From: Phoronis australis
Taxonomy: Eukaryota > Phoronida > Phoronidae
DNA: 64,000 bases
NCBI GenBank assembly: GCA_002633005.1
Contig: NMRA01000182.1
Span: 475,914-539,913, forward strand
Reading direction: 5' to 3'
Below, one piece after another: positions 24,307 through 37,559 of the stretch. The number at the start of each line of letters is the position of its first letter. Position 1 is the first letter of the stretch. Under the pieces are notes generated by a model. It was not told the origin of the DNA. It saw only the letters and a program-made list of their open reading frames with translations, and ran no database searches. A program made the translations under genes and the position numbers.

Positions 24307-27300
24307 AAAGCAGCCTTTATCATCCTCACTTCTTTCACATGACCTCTGCAGTGGATCATGCTTCCAACATGAGGCATTTATGTATTCAAGTAACAGCTGA
24401 TCACCTGGAACAGGATACATGTACGTTTGCCCTCTGGAGGACTGGGAAGTAATATGAATTCACTCTTTAGACTTCTCACAACTAGTCACACACACTTATT
24501 CAAGTACGTTCCTCTGTGCCTCCCACTGCTCAGGTGAAATATCTTCTCACTGGTAGCTGGTTCCATGTTGTCAGCCCCCATTGCTACTCGAAAGTCTCCC
24601 ATTTTTCACTTGTGTCAATCACAGCAAAATGCGCGCAGATAACAAAATGATAACATTAGCCAGCCATACCACTTCAAAAGTGAAGTTATTGTGACATTGG
24701 CGGCTATATAACGTCCACGGAATGGCTCTGACCAGTGGTTTTGTATTTGCCTTGCCTGTAATTGCCAATGAATCTTTCACCTTGACACTGTCCTTCGCTT
24801 TCAACGCCCTGCATCAAAACCACTTGAAAATTCTTAAAGAAATGTTTGTTCAGACACACTCCACAGCTAACCCACAGTAAGCATCTTTGAAAACAGGACA
24901 ATCACAGATAAAACCATAAATAAATGATCTTGTTCATACAACACTGTAAGATTTGGAACGTCGCAAGTGGGGAGAGGGCAACACGATTTTTGAAGAAAAA
25001 TGTTATGAAAATGATTTGTCGGCGTTTTTTTTTGTTTTGTTTTTAGCCGTGCAAATAAGATTACTGAGCTTTGTAAAACCAGTGAGATTTGAATTTCGAC
25101 TCTCGCAAAAGGTGTCCTGCCAAAACTACTGCTATTTGCGTAGTAAGTATCCTAATTCCATGACTACGAGCACTTATTAGAAATAAAGTAGTGTAACATC
25201 GGTGCCTAGAAAATACGAAATTTGATGAATGATAAATTGATTCGCCGTTTGCTGGCCAACTATTAACAAATGTTCACTTTTTGTTGACGTTTGTCGGCAT
25301 TACTCATTGTGGTGAAATGGCGTAACCACCAGTCATTTTTTACTTCAAATGACATGAAATCTGTTCGCGCCAGGAAATTTTTTTGTCTTATTTTGTAGAC
25401 CTAAAATAGCTCAACACACTGGTTGGCACTAAAATGTTTTGAAACCTGTGCCAGTTGAGATATCGGGATACGAATTTAGCCAATTTTGACAGTTTCAAAA
25501 ATCACTAAAAGTACTCATCTTATGCGGCTCTAAAAACAGACAAAAAATTATCGAAATATTTTAAATTTTCAGGAATAAAGTAGTCGAAGGTCACACCTGA
25601 TCAATAACACAGGTTCAATGTTTCAACGTTACTTCCACTGCGTAACGTAACTGTCGGAATTTTACTAAAACTTAACTGCCGCCAGGCTGAAAACTTGTCG
25701 GAAACAAATAGTATCCATGGAAACCAAAGGGGGCGTTTTGAAAAAAAATAAAGGTGGTCTGGAGTCAGTGGGGCCAGTGTCATATCACAGACAAAATATA
25801 AAGAGAATCTGTGACATAGCGTTTATCACCCTCTGCCTGGTCCATTCGCGAACATGCTCTTAAGTCGATAAACAATGAAGATATCGTCATTTGAAGAACA
25901 AGTACATTTTTGGGATGAAGGAACATGTACAACAGACCTGTTTGATATCTTCAGCCTACTATGTCCTACTAAAATATGTCTTACTGTAACCAAAATGTTC
26001 CATTTCCTTACAGGGATAATATGAGCAGCGCGCCCCGCGTCATTGGTGCAAAATTTATTTTGTTGATGCACTGTGATTGCTTAATTCAGGCTCACAAGAG
26101 ACCCATTAAAATTGGAAGTGAAAAAGGACAAAAACTATCATGGCCATTCATCCATACCCTCATTTTTCTAAAATGATCAGTGCTGCATGTTGCATAATTC
26201 AATTTCGTTTAATATTAAAATGAAAAGCAAGGACTGTGTTACTAACTGTAGTAGTACCGTGTAGTAGTAGTAGTTGTAGTAGTTCTAGTAGTAGTAGTAG
26301 TAGTTGTAGTAGTTGTAGTAGTAGTTGTAGTAGTTGTAGTAGTAGTAGTAGTAGTTGTAGTAGTTGTAGTAGTAGTAGTAGTAGTTGTAGTAGTTGTAGT
26401 AGTTGTAGTAGTAGTTGTAGTAGTTGTAGTAGTAGTAGTAGTAGTTGTAGTAGTTGGATAATTCATTTCATCCAAGGTACAAATGTGAGAAAATAATACA
26501 TGAATCTAATGTTGTTAATGTCTGTCTAACATAGTTGAACGGAAGCTGCAAAAAGTTTCGCGTAATGCCTGTTTGTTGTTTTAACAAAATCAATGCTCAG
26601 TTTTATCTGTGCCCATAAATTAAATAGCGGTGGCATGATGAACTGGTCTGTTGCTATATGGCCATAGAGTCTTTCGTGGCTCTATGATGAGGATTTAACC
26701 CAGTGGGAGTTAATTGCATTTTTTTATATTATTCTCTGCATTCATTGTGTTGCCAGATTCCCACTGTTGTGCAGTAGAATATTCAAATGATTTTCCCCAA
26801 AATTCTGCTAAATGCCGCGCGATAGAGAAATAATTGCCTTTTACTTGCACCATCTCGACTTGCCTTGCAAACTGGAATTTGAAATTGTGTCGAGCAAAAG
26901 TTGATTTCGTGCCCTCACACTGGTGAAGAAGAGTTGTATGATTGATGTTATCTGTTCTGTTTGACTTTTCTTTGCAGGACCAAAATAGTGAAACAATGTC
27001 AGCCTCAGGATGGTTCACAACAGAGATCCAAAACATGATGTAAGTGAAACCAAGTTTCTGTTTCCGTTTTCTTAATGCCCGGAACGTTTAAATGAAGATA
27101 CTAAAAAAATCTTGATGTCAGTATTAAACTTGAAGAATCAAAACATGGTCGCTGGAAAGTGAATTTTCTTAGAATTGGGGGCAGGTCCTTAATCATGTGA
27201 ATACGATAAACACTGGCACTTTCTTTGAAGATGTGTCATCTTACCAATTCAATTTGTTTTTTTTGCTGTGCTGTCGAGTAAAGACCAGCTTCAGTCCAAG

Positions 27301-30300
27301 ACATAAGCTGGTGGAAAAGAAATTCCATATTCTAGCAAAATTTACTTTCTGGTTTAAATTTGAACATTGAAGGTTGCATGTTGGTAAACGCGTGATTGTG
27401 CACTGTTTTTCTCCTTTGCATTTAAACTTTTAGCTTCTTATACCGACTTATTTGCTACCTGTAATTTTTGATAGTGAGCCTCAAAACATATCGAAAAAGT
27501 GCACATTTTAAAATGCCTTGACATTAACACAGTAGTTTGACTGCCAAATACAACGAATGGTTTGGTCCGTGCAAGTTATGGTATATCTCCACTTATTTCG
27601 CACAAAATAAATTAAATATATTTCCTGATAGCTGGGGTGTGCCAAATAGACTGAATATATGTAGTTGACGGGTGTGCAAAATTGACCTATCGCAAGCTCT
27701 GCCCCGTTGCGAAATGTCGGCAAACAAACAATAAGTTTTACCCGGCAAGGTGTTGCTTGTTGGGTAAAATATGGCGACTTGTAAACAAAGGTGTTTCAAG
27801 AATGCTGTGTTCTGGTTGGTCAGTTAAGCCGTCACTCAAAATCTTGGCAATAGGTCAATTAACCAAAAAAGCAAGCATTGCCTACTGCCTGTGTGGGAAT
27901 CTGACAAAACGCGACCTATAGCTTGCCAATGTGATCCAATTAACAGTAATTAAGTTAAGCCTACTTTATCCTGTTCCAACATAAAAGCACTTTACCTTAT
28001 CCTTGGAAAAACAATATTTTGGTCATGTGACTCAAGAGTCACATGACACTCATCCAGGTGAACCCTGTCACCTCATATTTACAAGTGCATGAGATATCTG
28101 ATAGGAATGGATGAATTAAAGATGCATAGTCTCATTGAATTGTGAATATGCAAATGAAGTACAAATTTACAAACAAATCCGTATCCTCCACTGTGCCTGA
28201 AACCATCCGAGAAACAGTTGACATTACAATGTCGCGAAAGTCTCATTTTGCAAGACTGTTTTCATACAAATGAATATGGTAATATTTCATCATGGTGGAC
28301 GAACACCTGATGCCGGCCACTGACCAATGAGGTCTGGCTACTCGGCCGACGCTCCTCACGGTGACCAAGATGAAACCATTCATTCTGTTATTTAATTTGG
28401 CATTATCTTTTACAATAATCAACATCATGCCATTTTGCATCTCTGGTAGTGCAAATTTTAGGTATTTGTACACACTTCTCACCCACATTTCTGAGGACGG
28501 GGAAACCCCGCAGCTTTGTCGTTATCCTACTGAAACTAGGCACAGTTTTTATTATTTGTTTATTTCACTATGAAATAACAATTGCATAATATTTGGAATT
28601 ACTTGGGTTTTTATATGTTCACTCTTGTTTTTAAGTGTATCAGTTGTAGTGATTTCTTTAAAACTGTAATTTATTTACAAATTGTTTCTGTTCCTGATTA
28701 TACTTGTACACACAGTTGCCCAGGAAGTCACTAGGAGGCATTTGCTACAAATTTAGATATTCATAGTTTTAATGAGACATAGCATCTTTAAGGGGTGAAC
28801 ATACAGTGTTCAGATCTTATTAATACTGTCTAAGAGGATTAATAACCACGCTTTGCAAAACTGACAGTGTGAATTAGGTGAGGCAAGAAATATCCACTAG
28901 GTAGCCTTGTAATTTTTGGTGTGCAAAATAAGCTGATTGTACGAAATAAGTTGAGAATTACCGTACTAAAGAGATCACTAGCCTGCTGACAAGTGTTTCA
29001 ACTTCCTGTAAACTGTATCTGAGCTACACCAGAGTTGTTTGAGTAACAACATTACAAGAGAAAAGTTATATCAGTTATTTACATGCCTAAATTTATTGCA
29101 CATGTGCCAGTGTCAAGCAGTTGTTCAATAACAAACTCATCTTTCTATATAGAGTATCTCTCTTTATCAGCACCCTGGACTGTTTTTTGTCCTCAGATAC
29201 ATCTTTATAACGTACAAAAAGCAAAATTAATGCCAATACCTAACATATTTGGTTACAGAGTGTAGATCAGTTTTAAGTTTGTATCAAATTATAAAAAGTT
29301 TAACACGCTTTAACCTAGAGTTCTCGAGTTTCATATTGTGACACCTGGTAGTGAAAATTTTCAATACACCCCATACATGTATCTATGCATTTTTGTATTA
29401 AAACTCTCAACTAATAAACCTTGGGAACTCTTTGTCCTGTCCAAAAAGTAAGTCCAAAAAGTTAGTTTTAACTGACACTAAATGCGTGTTGACAAACTTT
29501 CTTGTACAATATTAACAGTTGATGGGTGGTGTTGGTCCGTATTCCAAAATTTTGCGAACATAAGAATTTTATCAGTTGTTTATCATGTGGACAGGCAAAA
29601 CACATTTTACTAAGATACTGCATTCAATGCAACTTTTTGAAAGCGCTGACTTCACATAATAGCATATTCGTGTGGACAGAAAAGGTTTGATGTGGCAAAG
29701 AAAAAATTGCGTCTTCAAAATGAAGGCAGAGTCAGGAGAATAGTGAAGGCCATTGACTAAATATGACAGCGGATCGTAATAAGACTGTACTTGTAAAGGG
29801 CTGGTCGGTAGCCAGCAGTGGGATGTAAGAATTTGCATTGAAGTCAACACTGCAGTTAGTTGTGTAGCTGTACATCAAAACACTGCTAGGAATCGAAGTT
29901 GGCAATTGAAGCAAAGTTCCCTTATACTCGATTCGTGGTCCTCGCACAACAAAATCAAAATCAAACTGTAGCACAGTGTGCGCAAGGTTTTACAAGTTTG
30001 ATATGCAAATGATATTTTCCATGTCCGTTACAGCCGTAAAAGAAACACAAACTGATACTAAAAAACATTTTTTTAGTTATCTCACTCCTGCTTTTGTGAC
30101 AGAAAAGTCAGATTTCGATTTCAAAACTTAACGTTCATGTCACATGCATGTGCAATTTGCTTGCTGTCTTTGTTTGATGAAGTGACATCTTTCGGGACAA
30201 GCCAGCAACTTTACTGGAGCAAAATTTGCTTAGAATTTTGTGTCGCTGATAAAATATTCAAAACTTCTAGCGAAGTGCAACCACTTCAGGTACTTTGTTG

Positions 30301-33300
30301 CAGACTTGTGAAAAAACGAATGGTGGATTGATGAATCTGCGAAAAGTGAAATTGTCCGTCAGATAGGTCCCCATTTCGTGGCACTCAAGGTTGATGCATA
30401 TGATTGCTTATTGGGGTTTTCCATAGATAAGCCCACCTGATGAAATGCCCATGAGTGTTTATTCGGTGCTACAACTTCTGGTGTGAAGTTTCCAGATAGT
30501 GGGAATGTTTGTTTGGGAAATGTCTTCTTAAAAATCCACTCAGCGTCAACTTTTAGCCGCAAATTCAGTTTTGTGGATCAATTTTCATTTATAAAAACGA
30601 ACAAGGTATTGGCAAAAAAATTGCTGATATTTTCGTGTCAGCCGAGGTTGTGACTTTCTGTTTACACGCTCTCCTTTTCTGAATAAATGCGCGGGTGTTT
30701 ATTTGGTGTTATTGAAATGCCTGAAAATTTTAATTTTCCGTATACACACTCATAGGCTTATTTACGGAAAAACACCCGGTAACACATTTAAAGGCAGAAT
30801 AACGGACTGGACTATCGGCATTGTTTTCATGCTAGTAACCAAAGCTTACTCAAACAAGATTGTAGTTGTTTATATTTACTGTGTCAGATACAAAGTTGTG
30901 CATTAACGGTAGTATACAGCTTAGTACCAAAGCCATATTGTTCTGCCTAGTGTAAGATCAGTGTGTCTCGTATGAGTGTTGCTTTTCTTCCACGTGCCTG
31001 TTCATCACGTGAGTAATTTAGAATACATGGGATTGCCACATTTACTGTCAAACATATTCTCAATTACTACCATAACATTCTTTAACTGGGTTTCGACAGC
31101 CTAATTGAGTCATTTTCGTAAGTGAACACACGAGGCAATCCCTGTCAAGAATTGGTCAGTTTTACCTCTGCTAGTAAGCGTGACGACCACTTACTAATAA
31201 TTGAAATAATATCTTGTCATCCTCTGCTTGCCAATGCATGCCTAGTCTAAACAGGATATCTAATTATTTTTAAGTCTAATGCCTACCAGGTTCTAAGGGA
31301 CACTGTAATATTAATCTTAATAGTCTCGATAAACGGCTATTAACATTTTCACCAGTGGGGGCTAATCAGGTGGGCTAATTGTTGGTGTTTACCTTAACTA
31401 GGCAATAACCTGGAGGTGACACCTGAAGTGGGAGGGTGATTGGGCAATTATCCACCTGCACAGTTACTCATGACTCCTTGAAACTGACAAGATTGTCGCC
31501 TGTCGTGCTGTGACCATTGGAGGAGGGAGATTCATCCTTTTTGATCAGTTAGTCATGGTTTGAAGTGATCACTTGACCATCGAGCCTGGTCAGTGTATTT
31601 ATAATGACCCTGTTTTTCTGGAATGACAGAATCTGAAATCGTATGGCCTGTCCGTGGGCAGCACTATCTATTGCAGTGAACAAAACAGGATATTTGTGTT
31701 GTCAGTCATCTGAGAAATTTCTGGTCATGCAGACATGGGAATTCCAAGAAAATCATCGGCTCAAGCAAAGTTATTCGTGTGGAAATAGTGCTCATTGCAT
31801 GCTTTCTCCTCTCAAAAAGTAAATTTTGAGTGTAGACTACTAATTCCAATAACAGTTTTGAGGTGCCCTTGTCTTGTTCTCAGAACTGGAGGAGTTATCA
31901 TCATTTAGAATATAATCACCATTTGTGCTGTCTTTTATATAAACTTCTACTGTTACTATCCAAGAACATTTTTGCACAGTGACTGTACAACTTGTTTGCT
32001 AACAGTGAGACTGACTAATCAACTGAGCACCTGTTTTCCACTGCAAACTGCTTTCCCATGTATTTCATCAAAAAAGTACACAAGATTAACTCCACAAACG
32101 GCCATGTCCCCAAGGGATTGATGAATACCGGAAAGTTTTGTTGCCGTTATTGTCAGATAATAACACTACTTAGTGCAGTACAGGGCCAGTGATTTTATGC
32201 TACAGATAACGGTCGAAATTTAATTGAATGAACAAACCATTAATAATTTTCCCCGGTATTAATTCAGCGAAATTTAGTGGAACTGCCTATGTAATAACTT
32301 TCCTAGAAGAAATTAGTTTGAAAAATACACAGTGTTATTTCTACCAATGTCCATATGGCACTATTCATTTTGCATTCTCAGATACAATGCAAAATGGACA
32401 AATGTATTTTAAGTATTACCATGGATGCCATCCAAGGTGCATGTCTTCCTTTAATTCGTATTGCCACCAACAAGTGTCACTAGATGTCATTGGGAGGTAA
32501 CATGAGTGACTGATGCCTTTCCTGTGCTATCAATGACGATTACATTATTGAAAAATTTTTCTTGACCGCCTTTCGTAGGCTCATCTGTTCATGTTGGTTT
32601 CCTCAGTAGTCGTGATCATCAACGCCCACTTTGCATGAACCATAAGTACAACAGATGAGCTCAGACAGCTGCCCTGTATGATTTACTGCCCCTTGCGACT
32701 ATTGTACAATTAGTGCTAGTAATAACTGGCGTTAATTGTATTAAAAATGAGGAAGAGAAATGCAGGCATGCAGAGGGGTCGACATTTCCTTTACCACGCA
32801 AGTGGGCTAAATTTTTCAAAAACAATTTTGCTATTTTAAGGTGGAAATTTTGTCTTCGTGGTTATAGTACACGTGAACACTAGAGCCCGAATGGCAATTA
32901 TTGTTGCAAGGTTTGGCATTAATTCCACGAATTAAATGCTTTGATAATTGTAGAGCACATAGGCGAACATTTCCTTAAACCTCTGAAGTGGTTTGGGAAC
33001 TGAAAATCTTATTATTTGAAGGTGGCAAGTAAAGTTCTTTATACTTGCCTCAGTGCTCTGTCTTGCAACCTGTGCTTGTGTCTGGTGTTAAAAATGCAAT
33101 AGAAAAAGCCTGGCTTTTGCAGAGACGAGCACTTCCTTTGCTGTTTGAGTGGGTTGGAAAATTGACAGTAGCATTACTGGGGGTGGATTATGCAAGTGCA
33201 ACTTATTCATACCCTGTCACATGACTTATTAATGATTAGTTATTTGAAACGAAATGTTATCTTGCTACACATAATCAAAATTTTACCACTTGTTTAGCGA

Positions 33301-35430
33301 TGTGGGTCAAATTTCTCAAGATATGATAGCATCATAAACTCTTTCGCATCTGTTATTACCATGGTTTGTTGGGTTTCAAAAACTGATACAAGATCATTTA
33401 GGTAGTAACAGAGTCCTTTCACATTGTTTCTCACATGAGGCCAAATCACACAAACTGTAAAGGTATGAGTGTGTGATATATGCAAACCATGGGGCATCGC
33501 AAGAGTGGAAGGTGTGACTATTACTGTAAAGACCGTTCTTGTATCAAACAAAGTGTTTGTAACTGTGCATCTTGAGTATTATTATTTTGTTAGGAACTGT
33601 ACTTGGGCCTATGGCCTTGAATATTTGAAATAAATGAAAGTTAGTCAAAAATTTAAGTCTGAATAAAGCTGATAATTATAGTTATTTGTAACTTAGTTAA
33701 TTGTCAACCTTCATGAATATTCCTTAAGTAGCGCAATTATTATGAGAAGTTATTACTAATTTTCGTAACTGCTCTTGGCAATTTATAATATTAAAAAATG
33801 CTTTCATGTGCCAAGTGTGCAAATTATTGGAGATGACTTCAAGTACTTGGGAAATCTTGACTGACTATTTTCAGGCCTTTGATTTTTTATGCTTTTGGCA
33901 GTTAACAACATCTAAACATCTAGTTTTCTATAACTTTGGGTAGACTTGCAAAACAGTTGCACACTTAAAGTTGCACACTTATTTTATAACCTATGGCTAA
34001 GGGATAATGTATCCTATTTTTTATATACAGTCAAATCTCAGCTATATACTTTTAAAAGAAGATTGTTGGTATTTTCGTTGTTTGCCAGAAAACCGAACCT
34101 TTTTTACAAATTGTAACATTGACCAAGAGTCCGAGTTATTTTGCACTCCTTCAATTCACCCACGACATCAATGAAATGAGTTCAAGACTAGTTACACATA
34201 ATAACATGTATTACACCTTCATGGTAGTGTTATTGTTATTGTCATTGTTCTTTTCTTGGATTCATTGGAGAAGTGTCATTGCCCACTCAGGTTTACATCA
34301 CGTGCAGGTACAAACCAGTTCACACGCAATATTTATTTCCAAGAACAATAACTTCTTCAGCCACGTCCACTGGGTTTAATGAGCGCGTGCATATTTTATT
34401 TCATACATGAAGAAACGTTGTAGGGGCACGTGATTTGAAGGCAGGGCCGAGCCGACTTTTGTGTCGGGGGCCCTGTGCTGTAGTTTAGATGAAGATGCAC
34501 AAAACAAAAATCCACACACATTTCCAGGTTGATGTCTTCACCCAAACACACATCAAAATGGTGCTCACCCACTGAATAGTCGGGGGACGGGAGCAATTGA
34601 TGGTAACCACCATTCATAAAAAATGGATCCTTTCCTCTCAGGTGAACAAGAGCCCTGGTACTGCACTTTTTATAATTTATGGTGTTGTGGGGAAACAAGG
34701 AAACTAAACAGGACAAGATGATTAACTGGATAATGACCTCCGTGGGCTATACACAAAGAAACTGTTGTGGTGGATACAGACTCAGCGTGGGGTGTGGGGG
34801 CGTATGAGTGAAGGAGCAGGTGGTCAGGGAAAGTTGTCTCCAGACAAAAATTAACCAAATAATGTTAGCCAAAAAGACGTCCTTGTGGCGATTGTTTAAG
34901 AAAACTTGTAAGTCATATTTTTAAGCTGTTTCTTTTCTACAATAGAAGGTTAGCAAATGCTGAAGTCACTTTCTATTGAGAATATCAGAACAAGTATTCA
35001 AATAGCATTTTATTTTGAATGTACGCATTATATGGACGAGAAGCTCTAACCGATCATTCCCAGAATCTACGTAATTGCTTTGTACTTTTTCTTGGTTTTC
35101 ATCTTTTCCTGAAAATTTCATCAATAATATCCATTCATAACTTTTTGAGGTTAACTGATGTATGAGTGGCACATTTGTGAGCAAGAAACATGTTAGCTAC
35201 AATGTCCATGTAAACCTAGTTGCTTAATTGATGTCGGATATTCTTAAGCAAAAATGATGAAGCATACTCAGAGCAATTATTTGTGTTTCCATGAACGCAA
35301 AAATCATAACAAAGGAAGGAGACTTTTTTGCTCTGCTTCTTTTACGAGTATTCTGTTTGAGAAATTGTATGTCAAACGATGCGATAAGCACTTAAACATG
35401 CGCTAGTGTTACAGTATTTATTCTCTTATT
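24307..35430. other. non-coding DNA with microsatellites
   Basis: No exon with both splice signals and protein-like translation was found. The most notable content is the trinucleotide array at 26248-26456. The base composition is AT-rich throughout. Confidence 0.45.
26248..26456. repeat. GTA/GTT trinucleotide microsatellite
   Basis: About 200 bases consist of TAG triplets with TTG interruptions at fairly regular spacing of 2-6 units. It would read as poly-Ser/Cys or poly-Thr if translated and is not a gene. Confidence 0.95.
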
Positions 35431-35570
35431 TAGCTCACAATATGGCCGACAAGTGAAATTCTAGTTTGTCAAAAGTGAAGATTACGAAAGTTTTAGTCTA
35501 TAGTACACACACAGATATACCATAATACAGCTTGCTATAGTACAACTCGCCCCACTGTAAGTGAAGCGTC

Positions 35571-35592
35571 CACACACACACACACACTCACA
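35571..35592. repeat. CA microsatellite
   Basis: A run of CA dinucleotides inside the family B element; a shorter one sits at the equivalent place in the 43.2-kb copy. Confidence 0.9.
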
Positions 35593-36032
35593 TATCCCAT
35601 AACTAGTTCAAGGCGGAAGTTATCGCTCTGTGCATGACAATGAACAACTGATGTGAATACGGCGCGAAAAAGAAGACCTGTCTGTATGTAACCGAATATA
35701 ATTACTTCTGTCTTGCTCATGCTTTGGACCACACAGTGATTAGAAATGGAGCAAGTTACCGTAGAACAAGTTACACTACCTCGATAAGGCGGAGTAAGTT
35801 GCCAGATGTGGGGCATGTTGTGCTCAGTGTTGTAGCGGTAAAATTTGAGGTAAGAAGGCGCCCAAACCCACCGTATCACCTTGAGCACTGAACGTATCTT
35901 ACGGTGCGTAGGCGCTACATTCAAATGCCAAAAGGTGGTTGGCTGCGCCTACGTGCGCCTATGCCCCACTACAGCACGGGTTGTGCTAGTTTAAGTACTA
36001 TGAAGAGCCAAAAGATTTTTAAACGAGTACAT

Positions 36033-37458
36033 TTCTGTGTGTTGAAATGTGCTTAATTAACGCGCAGTTTTATTTAATCAACGCATACTTTTAGCTCTTG
36101 AATGATCATCATTCTGCTCTTATTCAACGCACACTTTTTTTAATACGTAGTTTTACTTAATCAACGCGTATTTTTAATCAGTTCATATAGGCCAATCTCA
36201 AAATAGTGTACTCTGGATTGCGAATAGCTGTAGAGACAGCAATAATAGTATGGATTGGAAATTTCACAATTTTTAATAATAGTAGAGACTAATAATAGTA
36301 TAGACCCAACATTTTTGCCACTAGAAAAGTAGAATAATAGTATAGACCGGAAATTGGCGGAAAAATTAATAATAGTATAGAATGGAATAATGGTATAGAC
36401 GGCAAATTTGTGGAAATTTAAACATAGTATAGACTGAAATAATAATATTGATTACAAATTTAGGCAATTTAAACATAGTATAGACTGAAATAATAATATT
36501 GATTACAAATTTAGGCAAAATCTAATAGTGATATAGAAGAGAATAATAGTGCAAAACGGCAAATTCTAGGGAATAATGGTATAGATGGGAAATTTGTGGA
36601 AAATTAAAAACTAGTATAGACTGGAATAATAACATTGATTCCAAATTTGCTTAAAATCTAATAACGGTAGATGGAAATAATAGGAAGTGCAAAATCTACT
36701 AATGATATAAATGGGAATAATAGAGCAAAGAAGCAAATTCTGTCTGACTTACCACCGCTTTAAGTAATTGTTTCAAAGAAAAACCTTTAACTGAACATTA
36801 GCATAGTTAAATTATTGCAGTGGTGTATCCACACATGCCATAACATAGTACAGTGAAGTGGAATAAAGTGTCATTGCTAAAACAAAGACCATCCGATTAT
36901 TCAATAACTTTAAATGGAAGTCTATACAGACGTGTTTCAAACAGTATGCGTTATCATTTTACTCAAAAAAGAATGTGACATTCATACTAGAGATGCCAGT
37001 GTCGACTAAGTCCAAACACTATAACACGCAGTTAAAGATTTCAGCAGTAACGTCCAGTCTTCCACAAAGCCGACAGTCTGAATAAAGACAAAAAGGGTCT
37101 TGGTTGCAGATTCTTACCAAATGACAACGTAAATGTAAACTTGTTTTTGAGTGGACATAACGGATAACTAATTCAGGGTGTTGATTATTAAAGTAAAACG
37201 CCACGTTAATTAAGCAAAAATGTGCAGGAATAAGAGCAGAACGATGATCGTTTAAGAACTGAAAGTTCACGTTGAATAAGAAAAACTACGCATTGATTGA
37301 GTAAAACTACATGTTGATTACGGTAAGCAAAAGTACAGGTTGAGTAAGAGCAAAACAATGATCGTTTAAGAACTAAAAGTTCACGTTAAATAAGCAAAAC
37401 TATGCGCTGATTAAGTAAAACTGTGCGTTGATTGAGCACATTTCACTGCACGCAGAAA
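36033..37458. mobile_element. long-terminal-inverted-repeat element with internal AT-rich tandem repeats
   Basis: The left arm (about 36033-36190) reads TTTCTG..GTTGAAATGTGCTTAATTAACGC and continues through TTTTA(C/T)TTAATCAACGC and ATGATCATCATTCTGCTCTTATT. The right arm (about 37150-37458) is its reverse complement with one extra internal repeat. Between them, 36220-36730 is built from degenerate units of AATAATAGTATAGACTGGAA type. No transposase is visible. Confidence 0.65.
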
Positions 37459-37559
37459 GGTATTCATTTAAGAACCCCTTGGCACTTCATAAAGTATCGT
37501 CCAGACAATCCTCGACTCCAGCGACAATTCATTCCAGGAGTAACTTGTTCTAGGGTGAG

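Larger units (their letters stand above)
35430..37556. mobile_element. family B element interrupted by a long-inverted-repeat insertion
   Basis: The left portion (35430-35805) matches the 21.3-kb and 43.2-kb copies in blocks such as AAGGCGGAAGTTATCGCTCTG and ACCTCGATAAGGCGGAGTAAGTTG. The matching right end, CCAGGAGTAACTTGTTCTAGGG, is only found at about 37533-37555. The 1.7 kb in between is unrelated and includes the element at 36033-37458. Inference: a second transposon inserted into the first. Confidence 0.5.

Noticed and set aside
23880-24420. Two frames of over 160 codons
   Set aside because: They run through the N gap and have no real sequence behind them.
26236-26496. Poly-Ser/Cys and poly-Thr frames
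   Set aside because: They are translations of the GTA/GTT microsatellite.
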